In this document: positions 39,484 to 49,151 of the stretch, one piece after another | Layout of the letters: each line of letters opens with the position of its first letter | Position numbering within the stretch: position 1 is the stretch's first letter | Assembly (NCBI RefSeq): GCF_036192275.1 | Contig: NZ_CP108088.1 | Coordinates: 1,612,001-1,676,000 of the forward strand | DNA: 64,000 nucleotides | Source of the DNA: Streptomyces sp. NBC_00250 | GTDB lineage: Bacteria; Actinomycetota; Actinomycetes; Streptomycetales; Streptomycetaceae | Reading direction: 5' to 3' | Translations under genes and position numbers: made by a program | Notes under the pieces: generated by a model | What the model was told of the DNA's origin: nothing | The model's database searches: none | Seen by the model: the letters and a program-made list of their open reading frames with translations, nothing else

Positions 39484-40688
39484 CCCCGGAGGCACCCCCG
39501 CGGCCCCGGGCCGAGGACCGTGGGGCGCAGGCCGCCGTGCTCGCCCAGTGGACGCTGGCCTGCTGCGCGGTGTGGGCGCTGCTCACCGTGCTGCCGCTGC
39601 ACCTCACCCAGACCCGTCGTCTGGGTGCGGGCACGGTGGCCGTCCTGGTGACGGAGGGCGTGGTGTGTCTTCGGCTGATGCGGGTCCTCGCGGGGCAGGC
39701 GCTGGGCCGGCTGCGGCCCGGCACGGCGATCCGGATCGCGCTCGCTCTGGGCGCGGCCGCGTTCGGCGTACTCGCGGTGGCCGACGGGCACCCGGTGGCG
39801 CTGGCAGCCGTGCTCCCGGTCATCGGCCTGGCGTTCGGCATGAACGCGATGGCGTTGAAGCTCATCGCGGCCGCCGCGCCGGCCTCCGGCCGTACGAAGG
39901 GCTTCGCAGCGCAGGCCGTGGCCGTCAACATCGGTATGGCACTGGGTCCGTTGGCGGGTGTCGCCGTCCAACAGCGGTTCGGGATGGCCGCGTTCTGTCT
40001 CGCCGCGGCGGGGGCCAACCTCGTGGCACTGGGTCCGGTGCTCGCCGTACGGCCGCCCGGAGGCGCCGACCGGGCGCCTGTCGGCGTGCCGCTGCGCGCT
40101 CAACTGAAGCTGCTGGTCCGGGATCCGGGCCCACGGCTGCCGCTCGCCCTCACCGCACTCGGGTTCGTCCTGTACACCCAGCTCTTCGCCACGCTCCCGC
40201 TGTACGCGCACGGTGTCCTGGGCGGCGACGGCTCCCTGGGCACGGTGTTCCTCGTCAACGGGCTGCTGATCATCGTGCTCCAGATGCCACTGGTCCTGGT
40301 GACGGGTCGTCTGGGGCTCTCGCCGATCACGCTGTGCGTTCTCGGGTTCGCCTGCTTCGCCGCCGCCTTCGCCTGCCTCGGCGCGGGACACGGCACGGTC
40401 GGGCTGTTCGCCGGGGTCGTGCTCGTCACCTTCGGCGAGATGCTTCTGATGCCCTCGCTCGACGTCCTCGTCGGAGGGGCCGGCCCCTCGGAACGCCACG
40501 CCGTGTACTTCTCCCTGGCGGCCCTCGCCACGGGCCTCGGCGAGGCGTTCGGCAGCTTCGCCGGCGTCCGTATCGCGAACGCCCCCGGCTTGGGGCCCGC
40601 ATCGCTGTACGTCGGACTGGCCGCCCTCACAGCCGTAGGAGTGGCGGCGGCGGTGGCGCTCCGCATCGTGCGACCGGCCCGGTCCTGA
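39480..40688 (+). CDS. MFS transporter, probable product exporter
   Basis: A 402-residue major facilitator with about twelve membrane segments and no long soluble domain. The loop after TM2 contains GTGTVAVLVTEGVVCLRLMRVLAGQALGRLRPG-like sequence with the usual R-x-x-x-G-R pattern. It is the last gene of the operon, coupled by ATGA to the ATP-grasp gene and followed by a bidirectional terminator, so export of or resistance to the operon product is likely. Confidence 0.88.
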   Translation: MTPEAPPRPRAEDRGAQAAVLAQWTLACCAVWALLTVLPLHLTQTRRLGAGTVAVLVTEGVVCLRLMRVLAGQALGRLRPGTAIRIALALGAAAFGVLAVADGHPVALAAVLPVIGLAFGMNAMALKLIAAAAPASGRTKGFAAQAVAVNIGMALGPLAGVAVQQRFGMAAFCLAAAGANLVALGPVLAVRPPGGADRAPVGVPLRAQLKLLVRDPGPRLPLALTALGFVLYTQLFATLPLYAHGVLGGDGSLGTVFLVNGLLIIVLQMPLVLVTGRLGLSPITLCVLGFACFAAAFACLGAGHGTVGLFAGVVLVTFGEMLLMPSLDVLVGGAGPSERHAVYFSLAALATGLGEAFGSFAGVRIANAPGLGPASLYVGLAALTAVGVAAAVALRIVRPARS

Positions 40689-40712
40689 GACCGCCGTCGG
40701 CTCGCACGGTCC

Positions 40713-40747
40713 GGCCCCGAGGCTGTCCGACGGACAGCCCCGGGGCC
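40713..40747. terminator. Bidirectional terminator
   Basis: Long stem GGCCCCG-A-GGCTGTCCG / CGGACAGCC-C-CGGGGCC with a single A-C mismatch, between the convergent MFS and hypothetical genes. Confidence 0.85.
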
Positions 40748-40771
40748 GTCGCCCGGGCGGGGTACCGATGA

Positions 40772-41719
40772 CTATGCGGATGCCGAAGCGGTCTTGTCGC
40801 GCCAGCGGATGAAGAGCTGTTCCGGGTCCCCCGTGTAGGACCAGGGCACCTCGGTGGCCCGGTTGTCCAGCAGCCGGAACACGACACCCGCCCGGTCGGC
40901 CATCGCGGCCTTGACGAGGCCGTGCGCCAGGTAGTTGAGGTCGGCGACGTCCTGTGCCCGGGGTACGCGGTGGGCGACCCACTTGTCCAGCGCGTTGCGG
41001 AGGTCCCCGCGGGCCCGCTCTTCGCTCCAGTGATGCGTCAGACCGAGGACGGCCTTCCCTTCCGTCCGCACCCGGTACTGGTAGTGCTCGGCACGTGCCA
41101 CCTGGGCGAGGATCGCGAGCGGCGATCCGTACGGCGCCGAACTCGCGACGTCCCAGGCGAAGTTGAGGGCCGTGCCGTACGAGCCGTGCCAGCGGGCGGA
41201 AAGGTAGCGCAGCGCCTGGTGGTGACCCTCGCGGTGGTACGGATCCCGGGTGAGGATCTCGTTCCACCAGGCCGACATCTCGGGGTGCCCCTGCGGGTGG
41301 AGCCGACCCAGGGTGAGCAGCGAGACCCACGGGTGCGGATCGGCGGGCGCGAGCTCGGCCGCTCGGTAGCAGAGTCCGGCGGCTCTCTCCAGCCGTTCGG
41401 CGTCGGGCGTCCGCCCCGCGCGGGCGGCGGCGAACAGCCGCATCACCTCGGTCTCCGCGCGGAGTACGGCGGCGTCGGGGTTCTGCGGTTCCGAGGCCTG
41501 CCACAGGTCCACGGTGCGTCTGCCGGCCGCGGCGTCGGCGAGCAGCCGGATGCGGTGCGCCCGCCGGTCCCAGTCGTCCGGGGTCCGGGCGAGCAGGTCG
41601 CGGGCGCCTTCCCACCGGCCCAGAAGCATGTCCTCGCGCCCCTCGGCGAGTGCCGTGTCGCCGAATGCCGGGTCGTAGACGGGCGCTGAGGTGCTGCGGC
41701 GGCGCATCCAGGCGGCCAT
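40772..41719 (-). CDS. Hypothetical protein with TPR-like helices
   Basis: A 315-residue cytoplasmic protein rich in Ala, Arg, Trp and Leu helices (DTALAEGREDMLLGRWEGARDLL, AGLCYRAAELAPADPHPWVSLL, YHREGHHQALRYLSARWHGSYG), resembling the tetratricopeptide-like hypothetical proteins common in Streptomyces. The ATG follows AAGGAG. It lies downstream of the APC permease gene, 132 bases away across a repeat array. Function unknown. Confidence 0.75.
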   Translation of the reverse strand: MAAWMRRRSTSAPVYDPAFGDTALAEGREDMLLGRWEGARDLLARTPDDWDRRAHRIRLLADAAAGRRTVDLWQASEPQNPDAAVLRAETEVMRLFAAARAGRTPDAERLERAAGLCYRAAELAPADPHPWVSLLTLGRLHPQGHPEMSAWWNEILTRDPYHREGHHQALRYLSARWHGSYGTALNFAWDVASSAPYGSPLAILAQVARAEHYQYRVRTEGKAVLGLTHHWSEERARGDLRNALDKWVAHRVPRAQDVADLNYLAHGLVKAAMADRAGVVFRLLDNRATEVPWSYTGDPEQLFIRWRDKTASASA

Positions 41720-41730
41720 GGCGGTGCTCC

Positions 41731-41841
41731 TTCGTGCGGGTTCCGGTGCGTGCGGATTCCGGTGCGCGCGGGTCCGGTTCGTACGGGTTCCGGCGCGTGC
41801 GGACTCCGCTGCGTGCGGGTTCCCGTTCGTACGGATTCCGG
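41731..41841. repeat. 16-bp tandem repeat, seven degenerate copies
   Basis: Seven head-to-tail copies of a unit like TTCGTACGGGTTCCGG (one 15-base copy) fill the gap between the hypothetical gene and the APC permease gene. CGTACG and TTCCGG cores recur in the copies. The array lies in the untranslated space of a likely operon. Confidence 0.9.
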
Positions 41842-41851
41842 GCGGCGCGGT

Positions 41852-43345
41852 TCAGAAGTCCGACAGGAGGCCGTCCCGTCGGCCGTCGGCCGGGCGGAGT
41901 TCCGGCAGGTCGTCCGCTGCGTACGCCTCCGCGGTGGCCGCTTCCTGCGGATTGAGCGGTCGGGGGTGGAAGAACGCCCGCCCGCCCTGGAGGCGGGCGA
42001 TGCCCAGCGGGATCAGCCCGACGGCCAACGCGCCGAGGCCGATGGCCAGTTGTGTCCCGGACAGGGTCCGGACCGAGGCGGCGAAGACCCAGACGTTGAA
42101 CGCCACGCCGGCGAGCGGCCACAGCCCCAGGAGGATCAGATTGCCGAGCGAGGAGAACAGCACGCTGCGGAAGGCCACGGTGACGGTGATGCCGGCCAGC
42201 GCGTAGTAGAAGGCGATCAGCAGGCCGATTCCCATCAGGGCGTCTTCGAGGATGCCGAACCCGGGGGCGGTGAGCGTGATGAGCGCCAACGTCGTCACCG
42301 CGACCGCGCAGACGACCAGCGTGGACGCCACGGGAGTCTTCCGTCGTGGGTGGACTCGGCCGAGGAACGAGGGGACCGTGCGGTCGCGTCCCATGGCGAA
42401 CAGCGTGCGGGTCGCCTGCAGGAGCGTGGTCTCCAGCGTGGCGACCATGGCCAGCGGTACGGCGAGCGCGAGCAGGGTGCCGCCCACTCCGGGCCAGGCG
42501 GCCTCGCCGAGCGTGAGGAGGAAGCTCGCGTCCATCGAGGTCACTGCGCCCGGCCCCAGGAGCACGTTCACGCTGACCGTCAGGGTGAGGAGCGTGGTGG
42601 CGACGACGAGAAGGCCGATCAGGCCACCCAGTCCGGAGCCGCCCCGGCCGCTGCGGGTCTCCTCGCTGAGGTTCGCCGTCACGTCCCAGCCCCAGTACAG
42701 GGCGCCCACGATCAGCGCGCCGGCGGTGAAGGAGTGGGTCGCGTCGAAGTGCCCGAATCCGAACCAGGAGAAGGAGAAGGCGGCGGCGTGGGTGTCCTGT
42801 GTCAGCGCGGTGACGGCCACGGCCAGCAGAAGGGCCAGTTGTGTTCCCACGGCGACGACACGCGCCCCGGCGGCGATCCGGGCACCCGATGCCACGAGGG
42901 CCGCGATCAGCAGGAACCAGCCGAGGCCGACCCCGGTGGCCAGGACGTCGTTCCCGGCCAGGTCCTCGTCGACGAGGGACAGGGTGGCCATCCCCGCGGG
43001 CGTCGTCGAAGCGATGATGAAGAGGACGGTCGCGGCGACCACAGCCCATCCGCTGAGGAAGCCGAGGACGGGGTGCAGCGTCCTGGCGACCCAGGAGTAC
43101 GTGGCGCCCGCGTTGACGTCGAGCCGCCCCAGGTACCGGAAGGCCAGGGCGATGCCGACCATGGGGATCGCGCCGTAGAGCAGGGCGGCCGGAGCGGCGA
43201 AGCCGACCGTCGCGACGAGCGCGGGAATCAGCGCGACGACGATGTACGCCGGTCCGCAGCCCGCGACCGCCATGACCACGGAGTCGAAGGTCCCCAGGGC
43301 CCCCGCCCTCAGCCCGCCCCCGCCACTGCTGGACCTGTCGTTCAC
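41852..43345 (-). CDS. APC family amino acid permease
   Basis: A 497-residue amino acid/polyamine/organocation transporter with twelve predicted membrane segments. Start of TM1 holds the family motif GTFDSVVMAVAGCGPAYIVV. The GTG at 43345 follows GAAAGG and gives a normal N-terminal tail, whereas the longer frame extends upstream without a site. The neighbour upstream (136 bases) is a Tat-exported agmatine-deiminase-family gene on the same strand. Putrescine or amino acid uptake is therefore plausible, but the substrate cannot be read from sequence. Confidence 0.9.
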   Translation of the reverse strand: MNDRSSSGGGGLRAGALGTFDSVVMAVAGCGPAYIVVALIPALVATVGFAAPAALLYGAIPMVGIALAFRYLGRLDVNAGATYSWVARTLHPVLGFLSGWAVVAATVLFIIASTTPAGMATLSLVDEDLAGNDVLATGVGLGWFLLIAALVASGARIAAGARVVAVGTQLALLLAVAVTALTQDTHAAAFSFSWFGFGHFDATHSFTAGALIVGALYWGWDVTANLSEETRSGRGGSGLGGLIGLLVVATTLLTLTVSVNVLLGPGAVTSMDASFLLTLGEAAWPGVGGTLLALAVPLAMVATLETTLLQATRTLFAMGRDRTVPSFLGRVHPRRKTPVASTLVVCAVAVTTLALITLTAPGFGILEDALMGIGLLIAFYYALAGITVTVAFRSVLFSSLGNLILLGLWPLAGVAFNVWVFAASVRTLSGTQLAIGLGALAVGLIPLGIARLQGGRAFFHPRPLNPQEAATAEAYAADDLPELRPADGRRDGLLSDF

Positions 43346-43481
43346 CCTGTGCGCCTTTCCTCGATGGTGGTGGGACAACGGCCGTACTGTCAGGAGCCGT
43401 TCGGCCGGCCCGGGGACCACGCGCGACGCCCGCCGACGTCCGCGCGGTCCCCAGTGGCCCGGGCTACCGGCTCTACCGGCG

Positions 43482-44624
43482 CTACCGGGCGGGCTGTTGC
43501 TGGGTGACGCAGTGGATGCCGCCGCCGCCCGTGCCGAGGCGGTCGATGTTCAGCTGCTCGATGACACGGTCGGGGTAGAGGCGGGCCAGGGTGGCCTTCG
43601 CCGCCTGGTCCGCGCGCGTGTCCCCGAAGTGGGCGCTGATCACGGCGCCGTTGCAGAGGTAGAAGTTGGCGTAGGAGGCGAGGAAGTCCTCGTTGGTGGA
43701 CCGGATCTTGTAGTAGTCCGGGCCCTGGAGACGCATCGTGTCCATGGGTGTGCCGTCGGCGGCCGTGGAGCCGGACAGGATGCTGAACTGCTGGCGCGCG
43801 TCCCGGGCGTAGGCGTCGGTCTCGGACGACAGCGGCATCTGCACGAGGGCCTCGCCGGGGGCCAGGAAGCGGGACGTGGCGTCGACGTGGTCGTCGGTGA
43901 TGTCCTGGCCGCGGACGCCGTCGAACCAGATGACCTTGGAAGCTCCGTACGCCTCGCACATGGCCGCCTCCAACTGGCGCTCCGACACCCCGGGGTTGCG
44001 GTTGCGGTTCACGAGGCTGCTGCGGGTGGCCATGAGCGTGCCGGCACCGTCCTGCTCGATGGCACCGCCCTCGCCGACCAGGTCGGCGTAGGTGATCGGC
44101 ACGCCCACGTAGGAGGCGACGCGTCCGGCGACGAGGGCGTCCTTGGCGTGGGCCTGCTTGTTGCCCCAGCCGTTGAAGTTGAGGCCGACCGCGTCCAGAC
44201 CACCGGCGCCGTCGGTACGGAAGACGGGCCCGGAGTCGCGCATCCAGCAGTCGTCGACGGGGATCGAGCTGATGACGGTGACCGAGGAGCCGCACAGCTG
44301 GCGGGCCTTGGCGGCGCTTCCGGAGTTGGCGCACACGATGACCGGCTCGTACTTCGCGATCGTACGGGCGATGAGCGCGATGTCCGCCTGGACGCCGCTC
44401 AGTTTGCCGCCCCAGATCGACGTGCTGTCGGGCCAGGCCATCCACGTACGGGTGTGCCGGGCGTCCTCGACCGGGACCCGGAGGGTGCCGGCGGCCGGGG
44501 CGGCACCGGCCTGGAACCGGGTCGCCGCGAGGGTCGCCGCCGCCGCGGTCGCACCGGCCGCGATCAGGAATCCTCGCCTGTTGAGACCCGGTCGGGCGTG
44601 GCGGCTGGGTTCGGATCGGTTCAC
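43482..44624 (-). CDS. Agmatine deiminase family protein 2 (Tat-exported)
   Basis: A 380-residue paralogue of the protein at 28362-29534. It has a twin-arginine signal (GLNRRGFLIAAGATAAAATL), the substrate blocks TWMAWPDS and DCWMRDSGPVF, DDHVDATSRF, and the catalytic cysteine in GGGGIHCVTQQQP. The GTG at 44624 has AGGAGG six bases upstream and is preferred over the ATG 18 bases further out. A perfect TetR-type palindrome lies 59 bases upstream and the TetR gene is divergent. It is followed by an APC permease gene. As for paralogue 1, action on agmatine is the family expectation, not shown. Confidence 0.9.
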   Translation of the reverse strand: MNRSEPSRHARPGLNRRGFLIAAGATAAAATLAATRFQAGAAPAAGTLRVPVEDARHTRTWMAWPDSTSIWGGKLSGVQADIALIARTIAKYEPVIVCANSGSAAKARQLCGSSVTVISSIPVDDCWMRDSGPVFRTDGAGGLDAVGLNFNGWGNKQAHAKDALVAGRVASYVGVPITYADLVGEGGAIEQDGAGTLMATRSSLVNRNRNPGVSERQLEAAMCEAYGASKVIWFDGVRGQDITDDHVDATSRFLAPGEALVQMPLSSETDAYARDARQQFSILSGSTAADGTPMDTMRLQGPDYYKIRSTNEDFLASYANFYLCNGAVISAHFGDTRADQAAKATLARLYPDRVIEQLNIDRLGTGGGGIHCVTQQQPAR

Positions 44625-44682
44625 TGCTGCCTCCTGCTTCAACTCCCCGCGGAACGTCCGCGGTTGGCCGGAAAACTAAAAC

Positions 44683-44700
44683 TGACCGAGCGCTCGGTCA
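44683..44700. promoter_or_regulatory. TetR-type operator between deiminase 2 and its regulator
   Basis: Perfect 18-bp palindrome TGACCGAGCGCTCGGTCA in the divergent region, of the common TetR operator form with GACCGAGCGCTCGGTC core. It is distinct from the five-copy TTGACTGAA operator. Confidence 0.85.
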
Positions 44701-44822
44701 ATATTTTGGACAGTACTGCTCGGCATTGCTCGGCCCCGATGGCCGGCATCGTCGGCCCCGGACCTCTCTGGAAGCCGTGAAGACCGCAGGTGGCGGGCAC
44801 GGAGCCTGACTAGAGTGAGGCC

Positions 44823-45476
44823 ATGGCAGCATCCGCGAAGGACTCCCGGAATCCCACCGCTCCCCCGCCCCGGACCCGGACGACGGGCGCGCCACCGCGG
44901 TCACGGGCCTCTGCCAAGGGCGAGCAGACACGCGCGCGACTGATCGCGGCCGCCCGCACCCTGCTGGCGGGCGAGATGAGCGAGCGGTTCACCACCCGTA
45001 ACGTCGCGGCGCTGTGCGGGGTGTCGCACGGGATGTGCCACTACCACTTCCAGGACCGGACCGACCTCGTGCTCGCGGTCATCGCGGACATCCGCCCCGA
45101 GTGGATCTCCCCTCTGGAGGAAGCCGTCGCCGCCCCCGGCACCTTCGCGGAGCGCGCCGAGCGGGTGCTCGACCTGCTCGGCAGGCCCGAGGGCACGGAC
45201 CTCGCCCACCTCCACTCCGCCCTGCACTGGCACGCGTTGAACGACGACCGGGTACGGGAGTCCCTGGAGGTGGAGTACCGGGACTGGCGCGCCTGTTTCG
45301 TCGCTCTCTTCCAGGTTCTGGCCGACGAGCGCGGCGGGGACCTCGACCCACGCCCCCTGGGCGAGGCCGTCGCCGCGGCCGTCGACGGACTGGCCGCGGT
45401 GGAGTCCCTGGACGCCGGAGTCGACTCCGGGGCGGTCATCCGCACCTTGGTCCTCACCCTCGCGGCCAACGCCTGA
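44823..45476 (+). CDS. TetR family regulator
   Basis: A 217-residue TetR-type repressor. An Arg/Pro-rich leader of about 25 residues is followed by the helix-turn-helix (TRARLIAAARTLLAGEMSERF, NVAALCGVSHGMCHYHFQDRTDL; residues about 35-80) and the all-helical ligand domain. The ATG follows GTGAGG. It is divergent from the exported deiminase 2 gene across the palindrome at 44683-44700, so it probably represses that gene and itself. The ABC transporter genes ending 22 bases downstream are on the other strand. Confidence 0.9.
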   Translation: MAASAKDSRNPTAPPPRTRTTGAPPRSRASAKGEQTRARLIAAARTLLAGEMSERFTTRNVAALCGVSHGMCHYHFQDRTDLVLAVIADIRPEWISPLEEAVAAPGTFAERAERVLDLLGRPEGTDLAHLHSALHWHALNDDRVRESLEVEYRDWRACFVALFQVLADERGGDLDPRPLGEAVAAAVDGLAAVESLDAGVDSGAVIRTLVLTLAANA

Positions 45477-45498
45477 ACCGGCCGCCCGCTCCCCGCCT

Positions 45499-46351
<853 letters not shown>

Positions 46352-46359
<8 letters not shown>

Positions 46360-47344
46360 CGACGGCACTCCCTCGGAGCCGGTCACTGTGGTGACAGGCC
46401 GCCTGGTGTTCGGGCCGTCCCGGGGCGGGCGACGGCAGCGGGGCCCGCTGGGCGCAGAGTTCGGTGGCCAGCGAGCAGCGGGCGGCGAAGGCGCAGCCGG
46501 TCAGCGCCGTCCGGAGGTCGGGGGGCTGACCGTCGATGGCGGCGAGGCGGCCTCGCGGGTTCTCCAGGCGGGGGGTGGAGGCGAGGAGCGCGGCCGTGTA
46601 GGGGTGGCGGGGGTGCGCGAAGACCTCTTCGGCGGGGCCGCTCTCGGCGATCCGCCCGGCGTACATCACGTACACCCGGTCGCTGATGGCGGCGGCGAGG
46701 TCGAGGTCGTGGGTGACGAACAGCAGCCCGGTGCCGAACCGTTCGCGCAGCCGGCCGAGGAGGGCCACGACCTCGGCCTGGGTGGTGACGTCGAGTGCCG
46801 TGGTGGGCTCGTCGGCCAGCAGGAGGGTGGGGTCGCCCATCAACGCGGCGGCGATCATGACGCGTTGCAGCATGCCGCCGGACACCTGGCTGGGGTACTT
46901 GGCCAGGGCGGTGCCGTCCAGGCCCACCGCTTCGAGGAGTTCGACAGCGCGGGCATCCGCCTGCGCGGCGGTCATCGTCCGGGTCAGGCGGACGCTCTCG
47001 GTGAGGAAGTCGCCGATGCGGCGCAGCGGGTTGATGGCCGCCCGCGGGTCCTGGAAGATCATGGCCACGGTGCCGGTGCGCAGTGCGCGCAGCCGGTCGG
47101 TGTCCAGGGTGAGGACGTCGTGGCCGTCGACGACGACGGTGCCCTCGGTGACCGCGCGCGGCGGCAGCAGGCGCAGGGCGCTGCGTGAGGTGAGGCTCTT
47201 TCCGGAGCCGGACTCGCCGACGAGGGCGACGGTCTCGCCGGCGGCGACGGTGAGGTCGACCCCGTCGAGAACGGGCCGGGCGGTGCCCGGCAGGGTGATC
47301 CGGAGCCCTCGGATGTCGAGGGCGGGCCTGTCGGAAGTGTTCAT
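46352..47344 (-). CDS. Oligopeptide ABC transporter ATP-binding protein (OppD-like)
   Basis: A 330-residue ABC ATPase with Walker A LVGESGSGKSLTSRS, signature VSGGMLQRVMIAAAL and Walker B LLLADEPTTALDVT. The C-terminal region has the cysteines of the oligo/dipeptide transporter extension (TGCAFAARCSLATELC), often an iron-sulfur or disulfide site. Its ATG overlaps the stop of OppC (ATGA). Confidence 0.92.
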
Positions 47345-48195
47345 CGGTCTCTCCTGGCGACGCGGTCGGCCCAGCGCTCGCCGACCACATTGAAGGCGAC
47401 CACGGTCAGCACGATGAGGACGCTCGGCAGGATCGCGGACAGCGGGTAGCCGTGCTGGACGGCGGTCTGCCCGTCGAAGACCATGCGGCCCCAGTCCGGC
47501 GTGAGCGGCGGTACGCCGAGGCCGAGGAAGGACAGGCCGGCCAGGTCCATCAGGGCGTAACCGAAGTTGATGGTGGACTGGGCGAGGACGACGGGCGCGA
47601 TGTTGGGGAGGATGTGGCGCAGGCAGATCTGCAGTGCCGAGTGGCCCTGGACCTGGTACGCGCTGACGTAGGGGCGGGTGCGTTCCGCCAGGACGAGGGA
47701 ACGCGTCAGCCGGCTGACGTAGGGCAGATAGGCGACGGCGAGGGCGATGACGGGTGCCAGCAGCCCCTCGCCGTAGATCGAGATGATGAGGATCGCCAGG
47801 AGCATGCCGGGGAAGGCGAAGACGAGTTCGGTGCTGCGGGACAGGACCGAGTCGAGCCAGCCGCCCCGCCAGGCCGCGGCCGTGCCGACGGCGACACCGG
47901 CGAGGGTGGAGAAGAGGACCACCCCGAGGGGGCCGAGGAGCGAGGTGCGGGCTCCGAGGAGCAGCCGGGACAGGGTGTCGCGGCCCGCGGCGTCCACGCC
48001 GAGCAGGTGCTCGGCGGAGGGTCCGGCGAGCGCGTTGCCCAGGTCGACCGCGTTGGGGTCGTACGGCACGACCAGGGGGGCGAGCAGCGCTCCGGCGACG
48101 ACGAGGACGACGAAGCCCAGGCTGAGGAGGTGGAGCGGGGACCGGGCCGTGCGGATCTTGGCGAGGCCGGGCCGACGGGTGAGGACGGCGGTCAT
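47341..48195 (-). CDS. Oligopeptide ABC transporter permease (OppC-like)
   Basis: A 284-residue permease with about six membrane segments, the N-terminal helix, DPNAVDLGNALAGPSAEHLLGVDAAGRD block typical of OppC/DppC, and the EAA-type cytoplasmic loop. The ATG at 48195 overlaps the stop of OppB (ATGA). Membrane partner of OppB. Confidence 0.9.
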   Translation of the reverse strand: MTAVLTRRPGLAKIRTARSPLHLLSLGFVVLVVAGALLAPLVVPYDPNAVDLGNALAGPSAEHLLGVDAAGRDTLSRLLLGARTSLLGPLGVVLFSTLAGVAVGTAAAWRGGWLDSVLSRSTELVFAFPGMLLAILIISIYGEGLLAPVIALAVAYLPYVSRLTRSLVLAERTRPYVSAYQVQGHSALQICLRHILPNIAPVVLAQSTINFGYALMDLAGLSFLGLGVPPLTPDWGRMVFDGQTAVQHGYPLSAILPSVLIVLTVVAFNVVGERWADRVARRDR

Positions 48196-49151
48196 GCGGA
48201 GGACCCCTTCGATCCGAGGGTGATCCGCGGGTCGACCAGGGGGAGCACGAGGTCGACGATGAGGTTCACGATCATGAACAGGGCGACGATGATCAGCGAG
48301 ATGGCCTGGACGGTCGGGAAGTCCTTGGTCGTGGTGGACAGCTCCAGGAGCTGGCCGATGCCACCGATGCTGAAGGCGGTCTCGACGAGGATCGTGCAGA
48401 CCAGCAGGGTCGAGACGATGAGGCCGCCGGTGGTGAGGACGGTGCCCAGGGAGTTGCGGAACACATGGCGGCGGATCACCTGGCGCTCGGGCACGCCGCG
48501 GCTGCGGGCGACCGTGACGTGCTCGCTGTCGAGCGCTTCGAGCATCGCGGAGCGGGTGACGCGGGCGAGCATGCCGATCAGATAGAGCGCGAGGGCGATC
48601 GACGGCAGTGTCAGGTGCCACAGTTTGTCGAGGAACCCCTCGCCGGCTCCGCCGCTCGGGAACCAGCCGAGTTTGACGGCGAACAGTGCCTGGAGCAGCA
48701 CCGCGGCGACGAAGGACGGGGTGCCGACGGCGAACGTGGTGGTGACGAGGACGGCGGAGTCGGTGGCGCCGCCGCGTACGGCGGAGACCCAGCCGAGCAC
48801 CAGACCGATGACCACGACCACGACGAGTGCCATCGCGATCAGCAGCAGGGTGGTCGGCAGGCGGTCGGCGAGGAGCCGGGACACGTCCGTGCGGTACGTG
48901 ATGGACCGCCCGAAGTCGCCCTGGACCATGTCGCCGAGCCAGGTGAGGTATCGGACGAGGAAGGGCTCGTCGAGGTGGTACTGGGCGTTGATCGCGGCGA
49001 GCGCCTCGGGCGAGGCCGAGCGGCCGGAGAGCAGGAAGCTCGCCGGGCTGCCGGGCGCCAGGTACATGGCGCCGAAGACGACGAACGACGCCACGAGGAG
49101 GGTGGCCGCCATCTCGGCGGCCCGCCGGACGGCGAATCTCACGAAGTTCAC
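48192..49151 (-). CDS. Oligopeptide ABC transporter permease (OppB-like)
   Basis: A 319-residue permease. It starts with the OppB-type TM1 and the sequence GSPASFLLSGRSASPEALAAINAQYHLDEPFLVRYLTWLGDMVQGDFG, diagnostic of OppB/DppB. The GTG at 49151 overlaps the stop of the solute-binding protein gene (GTGA). A longer frame runs upstream but is a shadow of the binding-protein gene. Confidence 0.9.
   Translation of the reverse strand: MNFVRFAVRRAAEMAATLLVASFVVFGAMYLAPGSPASFLLSGRSASPEALAAINAQYHLDEPFLVRYLTWLGDMVQGDFGRSITYRTDVSRLLADRLPTTLLLIAMALVVVVVIGLVLGWVSAVRGGATDSAVLVTTTFAVGTPSFVAAVLLQALFAVKLGWFPSGGAGEGFLDKLWHLTLPSIALALYLIGMLARVTRSAMLEALDSEHVTVARSRGVPERQVIRRHVFRNSLGTVLTTGGLIVSTLLVCTILVETAFSIGGIGQLLELSTTTKDFPTVQAISLIIVALFMIVNLIVDLVLPLVDPRITLGSKGSSA

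Noticed and set aside
31364..40688. Assignment to the negamycin or another named pathway
   Set aside because: Hydrazinoacetate plus methylation and ATP-grasp ligation recalls negamycin, but no lysine 2,3-aminomutase or hydroxylase for the beta-lysine part is in the window, so naming a product would be a guess.
39345..43049. 1234-codon minus-strand frame
   Set aside because: Antisense and out-of-frame to the ATP-grasp, MFS, hypothetical and APC genes, with Arg/Gly/Pro bias only.
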